A stretch of DNA of 64,000 nt, taken from NCBI RefSeq assembly GCF_030272615.1, contig NC_081413.1, forward strand, positions 556,537,136-556,601,135, in the 5' to 3' direction. Shown here in pieces: positions 1 through 11,833 of this stretch. The notes under the pieces were generated by a model. It was not told the origin of the DNA. It saw only the letters and a program-made list of their open reading frames with translations, and did no database searches. Origin of the DNA: Cryptomeria japonica. Taxonomy: Eukaryota; Streptophyta; Pinopsida; Cupressales; Cupressaceae. Every line of letters begins with the position of its first letter. Within the stretch, counting starts at the first letter, position 1. A program made the translations under genes and the position numbers.

Positions 1-941
1 AAAATTATTTACTATATGTAGGCTAACATTGTTCAGAGTTAGCTCAGGACAAAAGAGTGAAAGACATTCCTTCCCTTCTAAGAAAGGAAGCCACTCATCA
101 TTTATTTCTCTTCCCAGGATTTAATAAGTGAACTGTAACAACTATTTTATTAGCATAGCTGCAGCCTGCAATAATTGTACAAAGTTCATGATATTCCATG
201 AAGCATGCAACTTATTGCTTCCAGAATATCACTTAAAGTTGAAATATCCGTTGTTTAGAGAAAGAAGAAACTGCCAGTGTGTTATTTGTTTCACAAGGCA
301 TTCCCAAATGTACTATAAGAAAATAAATTGATCCAAAAGAATGCTTCAGGGATTATCTGCTAAAAAAGAGCAGTATTTGGGACATTAACTGCCAGAAACA
401 TTCACAATTAAGCACAAGTAGGTGTAAGCCATTTTCTAAAAAGTACCACATGAAGCCAGAGCATGAGATAATCGATTTTCTTTCTAGCTAATTGAAAGCT
501 AGTAAGCAGCAACACTCAAACCAGTGCGTTATAGGAGAACTCAAAAGGCAAACAAACCTTGGAATTGTGCTTAAGTAACTCAAAGATCATCATATGATAG
601 TGTACAAAGCAAAACTTCAAGCTAAAATTACATAATTTGAAAGAACAATGAAACCAAGAAATTCCATTGTTGTCAACAGTGGCATAAACAGACACATTCA
701 TAGAATCCCCTACCATTTACAGTGAGTGGAATACTTATTTAAGTCTTTTTGAACCTTTGCTTCTCAATTAAGAGTACTTTAACCCACTGACCATGATAAC
801 TTCCTAGAAACAGAAGACTAGACATGATAATTAAATCTAAAAAAAATCCAGTTTTAGATGAGAGAAATTCAAGTGCATCATTAATTCCTCTCATGAAATT
901 TCTCTATAAACCATATTGAAGAAATTTTCAGAAGGTAATAC
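1..941 (-). other. Intron 3 of FZR (partial)
   Basis: AT-rich non-coding sequence downstream of FZR exon 3, starting with a GT donor at 941 on the minus strand. I looked for the next expected FZR coding block (after the VQ of exon 3, the WD40 repeat containing the conserved GGHQTRTGVLAW-type motif) on both strands and did not find it. The intron therefore continues past the left edge. No other gene or clear repeat is visible. Confidence 0.7.
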
Positions 942-1046
942 CTGGACCTCACCAATATTCGTGCCAACAGCAAGATACGTGCCTCGCTGAGTCCATCCAA
1001 CAGAACAGACACTATCATTCAGTCCCAAATCGCACAACTTTGTCAC
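942..1046 (-). CDS. FZR: FZR/CCS52 exon 3 (APC/C activator, WD40 part)
   Basis: This 105-bp exon codes 35 residues that begin VTKLCDLGLNDSVCSVGW and end GTNIGEVQ. That is the second blade region of plant FIZZY-RELATED/CCS52 proteins, which recruit substrates to the anaphase-promoting complex in the nucleus and drive mitotic exit and endoreduplication. An AG acceptor (1048-1047) precedes the GTG codon and a GT donor (941-940) follows the CAG codon. Both junctions are phase 0, as for exons 1 and 2. The exon is fully open and keeps the family spacing, so it looks functional. The remaining exons (about half of the usual 480-500 residues, including the C-terminal IR tail) lie outside the window. 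The assignment to the FZR/CDH1 branch rather than CDC20 rests on the exon 1 and 2 motifs. Confidence 0.95.
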
Positions 1047-4000
1047 CTGTATTAAATAGCATGCAGCAAATATGTAAGTCCATATCCTTTCAGTCAGTTT
1101 CAAATCAAACAGCTTTATCACACAATGCAATCTAAATAAAGATGATATAAGAGCTTATCTGTGACATTAAATGCACCATGAAAACTATCGTAATAAAAAG
1201 TTAAATACTTGTATAGAAACCAAATAGAGAATCAGTGAAATACTCATTGTGTAACACTCCGTTATTAAATATTGTTTGTATAATTAGTTTAGCATGAAAT
1301 CATACAAATAAATTAAATAGAGGGAAACTGAAGCAGCAAAACAGTTTTGAAATAGCAGTACCCTGGTGACATATCCCCTGCATTTTCAGATCCACGCCCA
1401 ATAAGGGACATTTCAAGGACACGGGTGGGTCAGAAACATCCCGCAGCCATACCTGATTTACAGAAATTTTAGAAAATGTCCCCGAGATGGCCAAGGCATA
1501 TTTAGATGTGTCCCAACCATACCAGGGATAGCTAACAAGTGATTATTTTTAAAAAACACAAAATCGAATAAGAAAAAAATGCTCTTTTTTTAAAGCACAA
1601 AATTGAGAATTAAAATATATATATATACAGGGGTGGGGGGCTCCACAGGATGCTGTTATGCTATTAGAAAAGACAGAAAGGAGAAGAGGAGATATTATCA
1701 ATTTCTCAGCTGTTCTTTCTTGGATTGGTGTAGCATCTCTTCCTGCTGATTGGCCAGTGGACAGAAAGAAGTAGCATGTCTCCGTGCTCAGAAGAAGCAG
1801 TAAATTAATTTAGCAAAATTGTCAACTGATTATTAGCGCATTTTGTAGTATTAAACTGTTCTTGATACTTGTTTAGGAAATTGTTTTCTGTTCTCACATA
1901 ATCAGAATTCAGAATTTGTTCAATATGCACTGTTCAGAACATTTTAAATTCAGCATCTGAGGATTACTAATCCTTTCCTCTTGTTTATTTAAAATTTTAA
2001 ACTAATAATGCCCCACTGTTTATCTTTTATCTCTTGCAGACTACGTTACCGGTTCTGGTATGGATCCTGGTTGGGTTCGTGGAACCAGTTCATGGATCCC
2101 ACAAAAACAAAAACAAAAATGGGGGTTGGGTTTGTTTTGGGTTTTTCTGTACAAAAAACATATAAAAATCATATGTAAGAAAATATATAATTGCAGATTA
2201 AAAACAGGAATTAAGTTCAGAATACCCCACAGCATAATATAATCAACCAAATCGGCATTAACTCTAATGTCATTTAAAATATAAATGATAAATACTATAA
2301 AATATTCATCATTCAAACTTCAAGTTCAATATTAAAATAATAATAATATCCAGTTAGACAACCAATTTTCAGCATCATGAGGATTTTTTAAATCTTCATG
2401 ATGCACACCATTTTCATGGTTTTTAATGCAACATCGAAGATGGAAAATGCAAAAAAGAAAAAAAAGAAAAAATTAAAGGCAAAAAAATGGATGGCTTTGC
2501 CCTAGATTTGCCTAGGTTTCCCTGGATCCTGCCAGGGTTCATCCCAAACAAACCCCAAATCCAAACCATATCCACAAGCAGATCAGATAGGATCACAGAT
2601 CCAGTATGAGCCGAACCTGGATCCTCACTGTGTACAGGCAGATTTGATAACATAGAAATAATATAATGATGATCCTTAACATTACTGTACAAAGTGTATC
2701 TTTAACCTGCAACCATTGTGTCAATAGTTTTTTTAAAATAAAAGTGGCATTATAGTTTCTTTTAAGTGCAGCGAGTAAGTAACCATCTAATCCCAACCAA
2801 GAGCATATGCACTCCAGTTGAATCAGAAATCAAATATAAACCAAAAAAACCAACAAAGTGGGTGGCAGTCAAGATGTATGTATATATTCTGTTTAGCAGA
2901 ATAAAACCATGCATATAGTGATGCTTACTGAGGTCCAGAGCTACAAACCTATTACATACAAATGAAGTTTGAACAAGCAAAAACATTGCTCAGGAAACCC
3001 AGAAAAAAGGCACTCACAAAGCCTTAAAAAATGTTTTACATCATCAAAATATCTTCGTCAGCCATTGACCAGTCACAAACACTTTCAGACCTTGTCTACA
3101 AATGAAATGAGCTTTCTGCATAAATCATTACACTTACCCAAAAGATTTCTGCACAAAACTTCAAAATATCATCAGAGATTAAATTCTTGTAGCTAAACAG
3201 GTCGTTTTTGTCCAGAAGATAGAACCTGCTTGAACACACTCAGCTCACAAGATTTGGTGATTGCGCGCCCTAGTGATTGAAGTCTAGAATCATCCCAGAA
3301 TCCACTTGATACAATTGGGATCACCTGGTTAGGTGCAGGCACAATTCTAAATGAATCTGGCTGAAAAAAATTGTGCCCTGGCTGAATACACGAGTAAATG
3401 AATCCTAATTCTGAAACATGACTTATCTGGAATCATCTAGGTTTTTAACTGGTTCAGTAGCATACCTTTCAGTCAACATTGTTTGGAGGACCTATTGAGA
3501 TTAAGCCAAGAGATAACAACAGAGACTACAAAATAACAAAAGATTAAGCCATCCCCTTGATGGAAGAATTGTTCTGGTAATAATGATCCTGGACAATCAT
3601 CGTAGGAAGGAAATACGAATACCAAATTTTAAATACAAACATCAGCTGCAAGTGGAAGCTTCAACAAAATCAGTCAACTGACCACCCCACGAGGCACAAT
3701 CTTAGAAACCCAGACTACATAAGATACAAAGCAGTCAGTTCTTTCGGTTCCCTAACCTTTGATGAAGAGATGAACAGAAATGAAACCCAAGAGGAGCTTT
3801 TATGTCTGAATTTCAATTTAGAAGAAATTTCACTTGGACCTGTTACAGAAGAAAGTAAGGACCATTCACTCCTTAACCTCTTCTCAAAAAAGAGGTGATC
3901 AATAGAGCTATCAGGGAGACATTTATTAGCAATGTACTTTAATCACAGGGGTCTCTGGAAGCTCCATGACCATATTCCATCATTATCTTCACCAAAGTTC

Positions 4001-4750
4001 TTGGCTGTTCACCTCAAGGAGGCTGCCATTTTCCAACATCAATCCCTGTATGGGACTTCATAGACTATCAGACTGATTACTTCCCTCTTTCAGCCTTTTG
4101 CTTCCATTGAAAGTGTCAACTGTCCATTGGATGCTGCAATTTGAATGGAGACAGGTCATGATATAGCATCTCCGCTTAATATAAAATGGGCTACGCAGTT
4201 TACACCAAAGGTCCAAAAGCTTAGTATACTCATTAACATGGACTCTGAAAGCCAATTTCTCCTAGGCATCTCCCCTCTTCACGTATTGCCACTAGAGCTC
4301 CCTAGTCTACGTAGTCTTGCATCATGCAAGTTGAATCAGCTACTCTCTGGTGCCAAGGGCCATCTAGCTCCCTTTGCACACAATTCAAGTTACACTACAA
4401 GACGTACATGACCAATTTCAATCTGCTTCTAGAGGTTCATCACATTGGATGTTAGAAGAGGGTTTGTGGGGTATCCTACTTTCTGTCAAGACTGTCCAAC
4501 CAGGCTGTCATTATCCCATGCCATTCTCCTGCAGACATCATCAAGCCCTGTATTTTTCCTCTGGTGATGTTGGATGAAGTTGAACATCCTTCTCCTAGTC
4601 CAAACATTGACATAGATTAGAACCAGATCTCCAGTCTTGGTCTCCACCTTCAGACTCCATCAACTCCTTAGTCACGTTGTCAACTGTACTTGAACCATAT
4701 ATTTTTTCTTTTACAAGTTGCATAAGTTTGCAGTCATTTTGTGTTTACTC

Positions 4751-4988
4751 CCTGTAACTTTGTAATTTTTCAATGCTCTAGTGATAGTTAATTTTTCAGC
4801 TTTTGGAGATTTACCACTCCTACTTGTCATTGTAACTTGTACTTTTTGAGCCACAATGACCCAAGATTGTACTCATTTCAGGTTTACTGCTTATATCTTT
4901 GTTATGTTTCAATGCCTAAGGGATAGTTACATTTTCCACTCATGGAGATTCTGATTTATCAATCATACTTGCTATTGTAACTTGTACA
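4751..4988. repeat. Degenerate two-copy direct repeat in intron 2
   Basis: Two similar blocks, about 4,751-4,840 and 4,896-4,988, share words such as GTTTCAATGC, GATAGTTA, CATGGAGATT and the closing ATTGTAACTTGTAC. Spacing and order are kept but many bases differ. It is probably an old local duplication or two related repeat copies. No coding potential is seen. Confidence 0.5.
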
Positions 4989-5062
4989 ATTTGAGTCACT
5001 CAACTCCTCTGCTCATTTGTGGACAATACTAAAATTTCTCTCTTCATTCTCTATTTCTATAG

Positions 5063-5720
5063 ACCCCTGGGCCTGACAGTTTCCCTTTATATTTCTTTGT
5101 GAAATTTGATGGCAAGGCTCAAGCAACAGAGAAACTAACAAGAAGATTGGACAGTTTTAGGCAGAGTTTCAGGTACTAAAATCCAATTCATAATTTGGCA
5201 AAACTTTTGTAGGAATTGAGAAGTCTGGACTGAAATGGAAAAATCTGACCAGTCCCAAAAATCTGGATGCAGATGGATTTGATACCTATGCTTTTAATAG
5301 AATGGAATAAGACTTACTTATGAATCACTCCAAAAAATCACTCAGCAATTTATATTTTGAATCCTAAAAGTATAGACCGATTTCCTTATGTAACATTGTC
5401 TACAAAATATTTGTGAAGGTAATGGCATACAGAGTAAACAACATTTTTTACAATTTCATCTCATCTCAAGTAAGAATTATTTGTCAAAGGAAGACAGATT
5501 TGGACGGAATCGTAGTTTCCCATTAGCCAGTTTATTTTCTTAAACCAAGTAACAGAAAGAATATTGGCAAATCTTAATAGGAATAAGACCCATAATCAAG
5601 TTAATTGGACATTACAAGAAAAACCTAAGAAAGTGTGGTCTTCAAAGAGTTAGAGAAAATGTGTGAAGTGCTAATATTCCTCTCCATAGTTCTCCATGAC
5701 AAGAGGTTTATACTTGTAGG
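5063..5720 (+). pseudogene. Ancient LINE reverse-transcriptase relic
   Basis: Reading the plus strand, 5,066 onward gives PGPDSFPLYFF, which matches the PGPDGFPxxFF motif of plant L1-type reverse transcriptases. At 5,368 the sequence gives KYRPISLCNIVYKIFVKVMA, the conserved motif before the polymerase core, followed at about 5,470-5,520 by the frame of ISSQ...GR...D.I..H. No continuous open frame remains; frames shift and stops interrupt the segment, so it is a fossil. It is more diverged than the LINE copies at 14.8-42 kb and belongs to a different or much older family. It lies in FZR intron 2, antisense to the gene. Confidence 0.8.
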
Positions 5721-5842
5721 AGGGCGACATTTTGTCCATCAAGCTGTTCTTTATTGGAGCAGAAGCATTCAATATGGCTTCACAAGCAACAAGAGCTTGG
5801 AGTAGTCTAGACACTAAATAAATCTGTCTTAAGCTAAGTTAC

Positions 5843-6641
5843 TGTTGATTTTAGTAATCAGATTTAAAGTAAATAACAGAAACTGAAAATGCAACACATT
5901 ATGGCACAAAACAACACAAGAACAACACAGCAGTACCCTGGGAAAACCTCCCTCCTGGAGGAAAAACCCAGCAACAAGATTCAGCTCTGATTATATTAAT
6001 ATCAAAAGATGTTCAAGTACAAATTCCCCACCTAGGGCATAAACAAACTGACTTATCTGAATCTTGGATTCGGATCAGAACATGACTGAACCTCGATCAC
6101 ATATAGGGCAGATCTTCAACAAACTTGAAGCACAATAGTCTGAAAATACTTCGCTCTATAAATTTGCCCTCCTTAAATGAATTCGCTCGGCAAGTTGACT
6201 CAATATAGCTCAGACTGTGATTGCAGACCTTCAATCATGATCGCTGACCTTCAGACCGTGTTCGCTGATCTCCAGAATGTGTTCACTGACTTCTTGAAGA
6301 ATCTCTGATAGTTTAGTAGGAAATTCGCTGTTTTTGCAGACATACATTGCTTGTGTTGGATCATTGTTTGTCTTCAAATCACCTTGTAGATATACGTGAC
6401 ACGTGCCTTCAATAATCCTAAGTCGGCTTGCATATATTATGCCAAGAGTTTTACACGTTACAATTATATAGGTCAAGGTCTAATTACAAGCTACAAATTT
6501 GATAGGCCCCATAACAATTACATAATACATAAGTTGAACGCCCAAATAGGGCCTGCCCTATTATTATAAGTTACAATGGGGCCCAGCCCAATTACATGAA
6601 TAACTTAAACTAGAATCCGATTCTAGCTGCATATTTCAACA
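5843..6641 (-). mobile_element. Solo LTR in FZR intron 2
   Basis: A 799-bp block starts TGTTGA and ends TCAACA (the TG...CA rule). It is flanked by a perfect 5-bp target duplication GTTAC at 5,838-5,842 and 6,642-6,646. No internal region or second LTR is present, so it is the product of recombination between two LTRs. On the minus strand a CTATATAA box and G-rich/T-rich stretches are placed as in plant Copia LTRs, so the minus strand is the likely sense. The exact duplication suggests a fairly recent event compared with the nearby TRIM. Confidence 0.85.
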
Positions 6642-6917
6642 GTTACTAGTTCAGATTTGAGTACAGAGGTACAGCAAATCTTTTTTTCAGGTGTAGGTTC
6701 ATTTTGAACATATCCATACAAAAAAATCATAAATATATAAATATTTTAGCCTAGAAACACGGATAACCATATAACGTACATTAATAAACTAAACAACAAT
6801 AAAAGATTTACAAGATCATATGTACCTAATAGTAAAAGCTTAACCCCCTTTTTGTGGACCCCACAGAGAGAATAAAAATAAAAATGAAACCCACAATATT
6901 AATATGTTGAACACTTA

Positions 6918-7270
6918 TGTTGACTTGGCGGTCAGCATCTCCTTGGGGACTTGTGACATGACTTAACCACCTCCCGTGGGTCGGGATAAATCTGGCATTT
7001 GTATCGAGCATTGATAGTTCGAGCTTTTGGCGCAACAGCAAACGATTCCAACAATTGGTATCAGAGCCTTGGGTCACGAGTTCAAGTCTCCCTTCAATGG
7101 GTGCTGAAGGCTCAGTCGGTGCTGAGGAGGAGATTGTTGACTTGGTGGTTAGCACCTCCTTGGGGACTTGTGACATGGCTTAACCGCCTCCCGTGGGTCA
7201 GGTTAAATCTGGCGTTTGTATCAGGCGTTGATAGTTCGAGCTTTTGGCGGAACGGTAAACGATTCCAACA
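6918..7270 (+). mobile_element. TRIM element (two 136-bp LTRs)
   Basis: This is a 353-bp terminal-repeat retrotransposon in miniature. The LTRs at 6,918-7,053 and 7,135-7,270 are both exactly 136 bp, start TGTTGACTTGG and end GATTCCAACA. A primer-binding site TGGTATCAGAGC (7,056-7,067), complementary to initiator methionine tRNA, follows the left LTR. A purine tract GAGGAGGAGA (7,124-7,133) precedes the right LTR. Flanks ACTTA and GCTTA fit a 5-bp target duplication with one change. The 81-bp interior has no coding capacity, as expected for TRIMs, which are moved by proteins of other elements. By eye about 14 of 136 LTR positions differ, so it is old. It is structurally whole for a non-autonomous element. 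Confidence 0.9.
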
Positions 7271-8067
7271 GCTTAAAGAGGCGGAAAAAAGTAAAGCATA
7301 CATTTTTTAATAACACAAAGTCAGTAATTATTGCTTTTTTAAGAGAAAAGCAACAACTGATGCTATGAATAACATTAGGCCGATGAATTTATCATATCAA
7401 ATATTTAGAACAATCAAGGCATCACCTGTAAGTATTTAAGTCCGTCTATGAATTAGGTTTGTTAAGCTTTTCATTTGAGGTCTTGCAACTGCATTATCTT
7501 TGTGCAGATATCAATCTGTAGTAGGGGTTTATCAAATTAAACTTTTCTGCTTTTCCCCTTGAGAAAATCATAAACTTAAACCAACCTTGATCATGTTAGA
7601 GACTCCCAAAGGACAGAATTGTAATCTCACAGATAAAATCTCGGATGAAGGACATATTTCTCAGTTGTGTGAGGCCTGTATTTTCTGTCAATGCTGGGCA
7701 TAAAGGCCAGAATTTGCTTCTTCACTGTAATAGCACCACTTGTACAGATCCCCTCCATTACCAGAGAAACTAGGTGGTGAGAAACTAGGTGATAAAATGG
7801 AGAGCAGCATGGGTGGGATTTTTAAAATTAAAGAAAACAATCTTTTTCAGAAAGGTTCCCCCAGGTTCTATCTGGGTCCTGCAAAATGGACCTGGACCTG
7901 CCCAGGTTTGTTCGACAACAGGCCCAGCTGAATCAAGGGCTCTTTGGCAGTGCCCTCAGTGGACCCATAGAGGAACCAAATCAGGACCCAAATCTGGGAC
8001 AGGTTCAAGCCACACCCAGGTCTGGGGGTTTTCCTGGACAAACCAGTAACAGAGCTTGTACGGAAAA

Positions 8068-8221
8068 TCATATTTCACACCTGCAATGTAATGATGATGG
8101 TTTGTTGCCTGAGATTCCCTGTCAAGAGGAGTTCAGGCTACTTAGAGAAGTTCTGCATAAATATGAAACTGCAAAGGGCCAAAAGATCAACAGGGGAAAA
8201 CCTACAGTTTCATTACCTTGA
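8068..8221 (+). pseudogene. LINE reverse-transcriptase fragment (xDD box)
   Basis: The frame reads HISHLQCNDDGLLPE then EEFRLLREVLHKYETAKGQK. This matches the LINE pattern of a (F/Y)xDD box followed by YExASGQKIN...K. The DD pair of the active site is kept but the residue two before it is changed (C-N-D-D), and the frame closes at 8,221. It may belong to the same old LINE as the relic at 5,063-5,720, with later insertions between, but spacing is too large to be sure. Confidence 0.65.
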
Positions 8222-8916
8222 TTGCAGAAGGAGCAATCAAATTCAGTTAAACAGAAGCTTCCACATTATTAATTTTATCAGAACTGTGATCAATGATAAT
8301 TACCTACTTGAGCACAGTAGTGATTCTTTCTGACGACATGCAGGACAGCAAACCAGTTAATGAACATAATATCATGATTCTGATAGAGCATCCCAGGGTG
8401 AATTTTCTTGACATACTGTACAGTTTTTCTGTTTCGATTCCTAGTAAAGATGTTTGAAATTTCTAGTTGGACACTGGTTTTTGTAATTAGGTCAGGTGCA
8501 ATGAATGGCCAGTTTAATAACTACTTAAGCTTGTTTGATTAACCTCTGTCAAAATTTTATTTCTGAGATTACTGTGAAATTTTGGTATCTATAAAGTTAG
8601 ACGAATTCTCCAAAAAGTTGTTAGCTGTTAAAGATAACTTATAAGTATACCTCATTAGCTGTGGTTTTGATTTTTGGATAAAAATTTTTAAAATTCTACG
8701 ATTTCCTAGCAATCTCCTACTCTGTTTTACAAGATACAGTTTTGAGGGAGGTTTTGAACTTCTATTTAGTTATGAAAAATATGCATTCCTTGGCTTTCAA
8801 GAGAGAGGACTCTGTAAATGGAAGCACCATTTAACTATTTTTACTGACAAAAAATAAATTACAATATAAGAGAAAAAACTTAAACAGACTAATTTGAAAA
8901 AAAAGAATAAAAATAC

Positions 8917-9039
8917 CTTACTGCTGCATGCACTCCAAAGGTATACACATGTGCCTAAGCCTACTGCTAATACATTATGAGATGACCAATCCACAAGATT
9001 GAGATAAAAGTCATCTTGAAGGGCAGGGGCATCCAGGAC
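8917..9039 (-). CDS. FZR: FZR/CCS52 exon 2 (start of WD40 propeller)
   Basis: This 123-bp exon codes 41 residues beginning [20 protein letters not shown] and ending [11 protein letters not shown]. It is one of the most conserved blocks of the Fizzy/CDC20/CDH1 family: the linker into the first WD40 blade. The Fizzy-type LDAP..DDFYLN..DW and the plant FZR form [13 protein letters not shown] are both exact. The acceptor CAG lies at 9,042-9,040 and the donor GT at 8,916-8,915; both splice junctions are phase 0 and join cleanly to exons 1 and 3. No stop or frameshift is present. Function: substrate recognition for the anaphase-promoting complex. It is separated from exon 1 by 2.8 kb and from exon 3 by 7.9 kb of repeat-rich intron. 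Confidence 0.97.
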
Positions 9040-9984
9040 CTGTAAAATTTCCAACAGAAATGGCATTTTAATTAGTGGAAATTAAATAAGCCTCTCTTGT
9101 ATGCACAAGAAGCGCATTATATGAAATTGAACTTACTACCACTAATCGATGAATCATTGAATACCAAGGTGGCATAAAGGAAACTACAGTAGGTTGAAAT
9201 TAAGCAAATGAAAATACATAGGCAATTGAGACTCTGATTTTCTGATTCTTTCCTTCTTCTAGAAGGAAATAAACAACAGAGGAATTTTAATTTTGAAGTT
9301 TAACATCAAATGGTTGAAACTATAAATTAATGCATTTTTCTTTCCTTATATTTTCAATAATGTTTACAAATAAAACCAAATCTAAGGAACTTATGTAACA
9401 CACAAACAATGCAATGGAGGAACAATAAAAAGTTAGTTTCAAGGTTAATAATTTGTGCTAATGACTCTTGTAACAATCAGATATCCATAATTTTGGAAAA
9501 ATGTATACTGAAACTTTGGTTCCTCCTACCCTAGTGAATTATACATTATTCTGTTATCATACTGTGTGATGCATTTATGATCAATTGCTGTATTCAACGA
9601 GCTGGTAAGCCCATCAATCAGCCATAGCAGAATTATAGAAGGGTGTGTGAACTCCCTCAAAGATTGAAATTGGGCAATTCAAGCCTAACAGATGCAAAAG
9701 CCTTTGGTTTATGGGCACAGAGATTTCTGTTAACATATCCTGGCTTAAACTTTCTTGTATGCTGCCTGACATGTTTAACATCATAAACATCACCAAAACA
9801 CACCAAAAAGAAGAATTATGGGACTCATAGTACCCTAATCCATGAAGAAGAAAGACAACTATGAAGACTAAATATCTTGTATAATTTATCAGCAATATAG
9901 TTATTCTTTCTTCAAACGGTAGAGCTATTGTTTAGTTTCCTTATTCTTGGCAACCCATCCAAGCAATCAAAGTAGGATCCTTGT

Positions 9985-11740
9985 CATGTTACAATCTTCA
10001 CTCATTAATATAAGCACTGTCTATTTGTTTATTCTAAGTTGGGAGCTATTTGCTGTGGATCTCATCTCTTGTCCAAAACAAGATACATCAGTTGAAGTTT
10101 CTATTAAGATCATTATTGTTGTCTTATGACTCTTATTAGCATACCAGGCTCTCTCAGCCAAATAAAGATACATTAATTGAGGCTTCTTTTAAGGTCGTTA
10201 TTGTTATAGAATACACAAGGCTCTCTCATCCAAATTAAGATTCATCAATTGGACCTTCTTTTAAGGTTGTTATTGTTATCTTATTGGCATACACCAGGCT
10301 CTCTTGTCCAAATAAAGATACATCAATAAAAGGTTTCTACCGGGGTTGTTATTGTTATCTTATTGGCATACACTGGGCTCTCTCATCCAAATAAAAATGT
10401 ATCAATTGACGCTTCTATTAGGGCTGTTATTATTAACTTATTGTCATACACTAGAGAGAATGGCACAAATTCATTGTTTCTCTAAGTTTTGGAGGAGATG
10501 AGGAAGTAGTTTTAGATACAGCAAAAAGCTTCCTAGAATTTGGGGAACATTGCACAAGTTGATATAGTTGGTAACACCCTGTTCCCAAATATCATTTATG
10601 CTATGCTCCTGCTGACACGCCCCCTTCCTCCTCCCTACTATGGATTGGGGATGGAAGGAGAGTGCAATCAGGCATGAGCTCGACTTTTGAGAACCAGTAG
10701 CAAAATCAAGAACCTTTAGGTACTCTAGTCTCTAACCACTTGGGCTTTAACCATACTAACTACCTACCATGGATAGGAGACATAAAAAGAATATCATCAG
10801 GCATGAGCTTGATTTTTGAGAACCAGTACCAAAATCAAAAACATTTAGGTACTCTTGCCACTCAAACTTCAACCCTAGCTACAGATACCAATTTTCTTAT
10901 TAAAAAAAACACCTAGAATGCTGTTCTCAATTAAATTGCATACATCCTGTTGCAATTTTTGCATCATCAATATCAATTTGTTTATTTCTAGGTCGGGAGC
11001 TATATGCTGTGGTTCTCCTCTCTCATCCAAATAAAGATTCATAAATTGAAGCTTCTACCAAAGTCATTATTGTTATCTTATTGGCATCGCCAGGTTGAAT
11101 GACATTGATTCAGTGTTTCTCTGACGTTTCCAGCATGGGGATACGTGGTTTTGGGGTCGGCAATAAAAATCCTATTGCAACTTTCACCCATCAATATAAC
11201 ACTATCTATTTGTTTGTTTCTAGGTCGGGAGCTATTTGCTGTGGATCTCCCCCTCTCATCCAAAAAAAGATACATGAAAAAAAGCTCCTATTAAGGTCGT
11301 CATTGTTATCTTATTGGCATACACCAGGCGAATGGCAAATATTCATTGTTGCTCGTAATTTTTGTGATGCCGAACTCAAGAGTGTGGTTTTAGGGATGGT
11401 AAAAAAGTTCCAAAATATTAGGGAACACTGCATAAACTCACATAGCTGACAACTCCCTGTTCCCAAATGACAATTATTCTCTGCTCTGGTGCCTCACATG
11501 GCTGACAAATATTAAGGAACACTGCATAAACTCGCATAGCTGACAACTCCCTGTTCCCAAATGACATTTATGCTCTGCTCTGGTGCCTCACCCCCTTCTC
11601 CATTCCCCGCCCCACGAGCTTGTTTTTTGACATCTAGTTCCAAAATCGAGGAGCATTATGTACTCTTACTACTTAGGCTTTTCCCATACCCTAGCTACAG
11701 ATACCATATAATTCCATTTTATTTGTTTATTATTTTAAGA
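9985..11740. repeat. Imperfect large duplication in FZR intron 1
   Basis: Two blocks, about 9,985-10,900 and 11,160-11,720, share the same order of words: GGGAGCTATTTGCTGTGGAT, then the CATCCAAA..AAGATACAT unit, TTATTGGCATACACCAGGC, GGGAACA.TGCA, CCCTGTTCCCAAAT and CCTAGCTACAGATACC. A third partial copy starts near 10,985. Inside the second block a further direct duplication covers about 11,418-11,495 and 11,510-11,590. This is old and non-coding; the founding element is unknown. Confidence 0.7.
10076..10460. repeat. Tandem repeat, about 80-90 bp unit
   Basis: About five imperfect copies of a unit containing CCAAATAAAGATACATCAAT, CTTCT.TTAAGG.CGTTATTGTTA and CATACACCAGGCTCTCTC follow each other. 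Single units recur at about 11,030-11,095 and 11,260-11,330. The unit sits inside the larger duplicated block of intron 1. Confidence 0.75.
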
Positions 11741-11833
11741 TAAAAACTTGAGAGCTGCCCCGAAAAAAAACCTAAATTACGTACAAAATCAAAAATATAA
11801 AGTAGGGCATGCCAACAAAGAAAGACGACCTAC

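Larger units (their letters stand above)
1047..8916 (-). other. Intron 2 of FZR (7,870 bp)
   Basis: A GT-AG intron between FZR exons 2 and 3. It holds two LINE relics (5,063-5,720 and 8,068-8,221), a solo LTR (5,843-6,641), a TRIM (6,918-7,270) and a degenerate duplication near 4,750-4,990. In 1,047-4,700 and 8,340-8,916 I see only AT-rich, unassignable sequence. The stretches near 2,040-2,110, 2,500-2,640 and 7,850-8,050 are richer in GG/CC and in GGATCC-like words, but I cannot assign them. The size suggests growth by repeated insertion, as is common in gymnosperm genes. Confidence 0.9.
9040..11833 (-). other. Intron 1 of FZR (2,794 bp)
   Basis: A GT-AG intron, phase 0. The part from about 9,985 to 11,740 is made of repeated blocks (separate entries). 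The part 9,040-9,980 is AT-rich with no recognisable element. Short open frames inside it have no family resemblance and are not called. Confidence 0.9.

Noticed and set aside
1-890. Possible fourth FZR exon left of exon 3
   Set aside because: I searched the minus strand for the next WD40 block of FZR and found no matching peptide in any frame.
7055-7068. tRNA gene at TTGGTATCAGAGCC
   Set aside because: It is only the retroelement primer-binding site; no cloverleaf surrounds it.
6918-7270. Cassandra-type TRIM with 5S rRNA in its LTR
   Set aside because: The LTR does not resemble 5S rRNA or its internal promoter boxes.
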